Source of the DNA: Planktotalea sp.
GTDB lineage: Bacteria; Pseudomonadota; Alphaproteobacteria; Rhodobacterales; Rhodobacteraceae
Reading direction: 5' to 3'
Assembly: GCA_024645145.1 (NCBI GenBank)
Contig: JAHEGL010000072.1
Coordinates: 1 to 9,498, forward strand
Length of the DNA: 9,498 nucleotides
Part shown: positions 7,161 through 9,498 of the stretch, one piece after another
Layout of the letters: each line of letters starts with the position of its first letter
How positions within the stretch are numbered: the stretch's first letter is position 1
Program-made: the position numbers and the translations under genes
Notes under the pieces: generated by a model
Seen by the model: the letters and a program-made list of their open reading frames with translations, nothing else
The model's database searches: none
What the model was told of the DNA's origin: nothing

Positions 7161-7664
7161 TTAGTAGATGATGTCGTACATCATATCGAAAAATGGCTGC
7201 GTGAAGGGCAGGCCTTGCGGCATCGAAATCTGCATCGCACCTTCAAAAAAGAAGAACAGAAGGACCGGTACAAATAGGGCAAGCACCAGTGTCAGCACCC
7301 AAGAATGCCGCCCTAAGAACCGAAGATAATAGACAAGGAACAGACAGACCGCGCCATACATCGACACGACTGAAATCAACGCAACGAAGCCAATGACGCC
7401 TCCGCCAACGTGTAACACTGTGAGCCAGCCGAAAGAGTCCATGAGCGGTTCATCAGACACCGAGGCTGGGCTTTTGCCGCGCCACCAGTTCCAGGCAATG
7501 GCAACGCAGCTTAACAGCATGCCCACGGATAGCCAGAATGGCCAGAACCCGCCGCCCGGCCCTTGGCCGCGCATGTATCCAATTGGAAGTTCAGCACTCT
7601 TCCACATTAAATATAGAGAAAAGAGGGCAAGGATCCCTGCGAGTGAAATCTCACCTTGGCGCAT
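7161..7664 (-). CDS. tctB: Tripartite tricarboxylate transporter small membrane subunit (TctB family)
   Basis: This is a 167-residue membrane protein of the TctB/DUF1468 family. It has about four hydrophobic segments: near 8-22, 40-60, 83-105, and a long stretch at about 122-142 including LVLALFVPVLLFFFFEGAMQ. Between the first two lies the family's glycine- and proline-rich turn GQGPGGGFWPFWLSVGM. The C-terminal stretch with MPQGLPFTQPFF is also typical (small subunits often end in L-P-x-G-x-F/W). The role of TctB is to assemble with the large permease; its exact mechanism is not well understood. The gene lies 26 bases after the binding-protein gene and 24 before the permease gene. AAGGGGGC just before the ATG is a plausible ribosome site. 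Sequence conservation in this family is low, but position and topology make the call secure. Confidence 0.9.
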   Translation of the reverse strand: MRQGEISLAGILALFSLYLMWKSAELPIGYMRGQGPGGGFWPFWLSVGMLLSCVAIAWNWWRGKSPASVSDEPLMDSFGWLTVLHVGGGVIGFVALISVVSMYGAVCLFLVYYLRFLGRHSWVLTLVLALFVPVLLFFFFEGAMQISMPQGLPFTQPFFDMMYDIIY

Positions 7665-7690
7665 CTCTGCCCCCTTTCTTTTAGTAGCGT

Positions 7691-8662
7691 TTAGCCTTCG
7701 ATTTCAGCGAGAAGCTTGCGATGGTTCGCAACCTGTGTCGCCCAGTAAGCACGTGTTTCTGCTTCATCCATAGGAAGCGGAGACAGGCTTTCGGAGACAA
7801 GGTAGGACTGCCATTCTTCGCCGTCATAAACCTTGCCAAAGACTTCACGGTAATAGGCAGCTGCCTCATCCGACATACCCGGCGCACCTACGATTGCGCG
7901 CTGGTTATAGTAGGAAAAGTCATGTCCCATTTCCTTCATCGTTGGCACGTCAGGATATGCTTCCATACGCTCATCAGAGAAGGCAAGAAGCGGGACGAAA
8001 TCGCCTGCTTCATAAAAACCTTTGGCCTCGGCAGGGTTGTTAACTGTCGCCATGATCTGCTGACCCGCAAGATCCTTGGCCACAGCGCCGCCGCCGTCAT
8101 AAGGGATGTATTTGATGTCGAGGTCATAGACGCCAGACATGTAGGCAATGACGATTGAATCTTCTTGGCCAGCACCTGTGCCACCCATAACATATTCACC
8201 ATTCATTTCACGGACCTTCGCGAGGTAACCCTCAAAGTCTGTAATACCGGAATCTTTGTGGACCCAAAGTACGAAGGGATCGACGCCCATCATCGTGATT
8301 GGGGTAAAGGTCTCGATATCGATGCCCAGACCCTCTTGACGGATCGGCGTTGTGTAGAAGGAATTCAGCGTAACCATGAGTGTATGATCAGGGTCGCGTG
8401 CACCGTTCATGTGCAATAGTGCTTCCGCACCAGAGCCGCCGCCACGGTTTGTTGGAACCAATGGACGATTTGTAAGGTTATTCGCTTCGACGACTGACTG
8501 CACAAAACGCGCAATCTGGTCAGCACCACCACCAGCACCAGCCATGATTGTAAAATCAACCGGACGTGTTGGCTGCCAGTCCTGCGCGAACGCTGTCATT
8601 GGCAACGTTGCAAGTGCGGTACCTGCTGCGAGTCCTAGAAAAAATCTCTTAGTCATCGTCAT
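7691..8662 (-). CDS. tctC: Tripartite tricarboxylate transporter periplasmic binding protein (TctC family)
   Basis: The 323-residue product begins with a clear Sec signal peptide: MTMTKR, a hydrophobic core, and a likely cut after AFA at residue 26 (mature end QDWQPTRPV). The mature part follows the TctC/Bug fold: the first ligand loop FTIMAGAGGGADQIARF, the NRGGGSGAEALLHM segment, then GGTGAGQEDSIVIAY, YIPYDGGGAVAKDLAGQQI and a late YPDVPTMKEMGHD. It captures a carboxylated ligand in the periplasm and delivers it to the TctAB permease. Homologues bind citrate, aromatic acids such as terephthalate, and dicarboxylates; the binding loop alone does not tell which. The start at 8662 is chosen over the in-frame ATG three codons later because GGAGG lies about 8 bases before it. 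It is the first gene of the transporter operon, 114 bases after the stress-protein gene; I see no clear promoter in that gap. Confidence 0.92.
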   Translation of the reverse strand: MTMTKRFFLGLAAGTALATLPMTAFAQDWQPTRPVDFTIMAGAGGGADQIARFVQSVVEANNLTNRPLVPTNRGGGSGAEALLHMNGARDPDHTLMVTLNSFYTTPIRQEGLGIDIETFTPITMMGVDPFVLWVHKDSGITDFEGYLAKVREMNGEYVMGGTGAGQEDSIVIAYMSGVYDLDIKYIPYDGGGAVAKDLAGQQIMATVNNPAEAKGFYEAGDFVPLLAFSDERMEAYPDVPTMKEMGHDFSYYNQRAIVGAPGMSDEAAAYYREVFGKVYDGEEWQSYLVSESLSPLPMDEAETRAYWATQVANHRKLLAEIEG

Positions 8663-8776
8663 TTTGTCTTCCTCCCAAAAAACGTCCTTAAATCGGACAA
8701 TTCGTTCATGTTGTTTACGGCGTATCTCCGGATGGGTTTCACGCCGATGTCGTAGTTTGTTAAGCGTCCTGTCGGT

Positions 8777-9498
8777 TCAATGAGCCATCAGGATCGGCAT
8801 TTCTGTTTTATCGACGATGCGTTCAGTATTGCCGCCGAACAGCATCTCCGTTTCGTGGCTGTGGCTATACGCACCGATAATCAAAAGGCTGGCGTCAATA
8901 TCTTTGCTGGCCTCAAGAAGCCCTGAAGCAGGGTCCTTGCCATCAAAACGCACAACATCAGCGGTGATCCCGCGCTGCGCGTAATAGGCCACCAGTTCAT
9001 CAACTTCTGGGCCATGGTTCTGCACCTTACCGCCTGTCAAGATGCTGACACGCTTGGCTTTGTGAACAACGTCCAATGAGGATGCCACAGCACGCGATGC
9101 TGGAAGTGATCCGTTCCAACCAATCGCCACATGCTGTGCAAAAGTTTCGTCAGGTTGCAGTTGGCCCGGGCAGATCAAGACGGGACGACCCGCCCCATAA
9201 AGCGCCGCTTTGAGAGAGCTTTGACCTAGATTGCGTTCCCGCTGAGGCTTCGGAAGGACAATTAAATCAGTCAATCGGCCCGAATGTTTCACAACGTCTG
9301 CCATGCGCCCATGCTCTTCCGCAAAGATACATGTTGCCGACCCATCCATTGATGCATCTTCGCTCAACCCAAATTCGAGTGCCAAACGATGCAGAATGCC
9401 GCGAAGGTGATCTTCCTGACGGTTCGCCAATTCGATGGCCTGCTCAGTCATCACTTTGCGTGCAAAGTCGTTCATAGCGATGCCCTGAGGCATCAGAT
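8777..9498 (-). CDS. Universal stress protein (UspA family), two domains, N-terminus outside the window
   Basis: The reading frame is open to the window edge without a stop, so the first ATG in view (9491-9493) is probably internal; at least 240 residues are present, against roughly 280 for two-domain relatives in Rhodobacteraceae. The first Usp unit ends with TDLIVLPKPQRERN and GRPVLICPG. The second runs from HVAIGWNGSLPASRAVASSLDVV through an alpha/beta fold to LLIIGAYSHSHETEMLFGGNTERIV and ends EMPILMAH. The nucleotide-binding G-x2-G-x9-G-(S/T) pattern is only partly kept (GAYS and GGN), so ATP binding is uncertain. Such proteins are cytoplasmic and act in stress adaptation or modulate partner proteins. 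The gene is in the same direction as, and 114 bases upstream of, the transporter operon, with no terminator hairpin plus T run between, so read-through is possible. TeaD, a Usp that regulates the TeaABC ectoine transporter in Halomonas, is a precedent for such a link. Confidence 0.85.
   Translation of the reverse strand, partial: LMPQGIAMNDFARKVMTEQAIELANRQEDHLRGILHRLALEFGLSEDASMDGSATCIFAEEHGRMADVVKHSGRLTDLIVLPKPQRERNLGQSSLKAALYGAGRPVLICPGQLQPDETFAQHVAIGWNGSLPASRAVASSLDVVHKAKRVSILTGGKVQNHGPEVDELVAYYAQRGITADVVRFDGKDPASGLLEASKDIDASLLIIGAYSHSHETEMLFGGNTERIVDKTEMPILMAH

Noticed and set aside
8682..8700. GTCC-GATTTAA-GGAC followed by a T run just before tctC, like a small terminator or attenuator
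   Set aside because: The stem is only 4 base pairs and lies right beside the ribosome site; too weak to support.
8659..8709. Minus-strand 16-codon frame (ATG at 8707-8709) whose TGA overlaps the tctC start codon, resembling a coupled leader peptide
   Set aside because: No ribosome site at a proper distance (the nearest GGAG is about 16 bases upstream), no regulatory codon bias, and the overlap can arise by chance from the GGAGG-rich leader.

Overview
The window looks like a chromosomal piece of a marine alphaproteobacterium, most likely a member of the Roseobacter group (Rhodobacteraceae). The reasons are the moderate G+C content judged by eye, the protein styles (a DUF2147 tail, a two-domain UspA, a TctABC transporter and a MobA-type hydroxylase), and the compact operon spacing. 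The assignment is inferred from protein character, since there is no rRNA to confirm it. Almost everything is on the minus strand and is best read from right to left.

Right to left: (1) a universal stress protein (8777-9498), cut by the window edge at its N-terminus. (2) After a 114-base gap that contains no convincing promoter or terminator, a tight five-gene minus-strand run: periplasmic binding protein (tctC-like), small membrane subunit (tctB-like), large permease (tctA-like), an AMP-forming acyl-CoA ligase of the oxalate-CoA ligase/Pcs60/AAE3 type, and a PanE/ApbA-family ketoacid reductase. Gaps are 26, 24, 65 and 10 bases, and the run ends in a strong intrinsic terminator (3012-3042). 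The logical reading is that a carboxylate is captured in the periplasm, imported by the tripartite transporter, activated with CoA, and that a related keto acid is reduced. The substrate cannot be read from the sequence.

(3) A second, independently controlled unit starts just past that terminator. A sigma70-like promoter (TTGACT, 17-base spacer, TATATA) overlaps a perfect 11+2+11 inverted repeat directly upstream of a flavin hydroxylase very like 3-hydroxybenzoate 4-monooxygenase (MobA). This looks like a repressor-controlled promoter, but no regulator gene lies in the window. Downstream on the same strand is a ferric-reductase-like (MsrQ/YedZ-type) heme membrane protein interrupted by an in-frame TAG before its last helix.

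(4) At the left edge, on the plus strand, is the 3' part of a DUF2147-family secreted protein. Its reading frame appears shifted relative to the upstream part. It ends at 264 and is followed by a plus-strand hairpin terminator (294-323) lying between the two converging genes. Two damaged genes thus sit within the first 940 bases, either through real decay or through sequence error near a contig end.

No stretch longer than 300 bases lacks a gene. No tRNA, rRNA, CRISPR array, insertion sequence or phage gene was seen.
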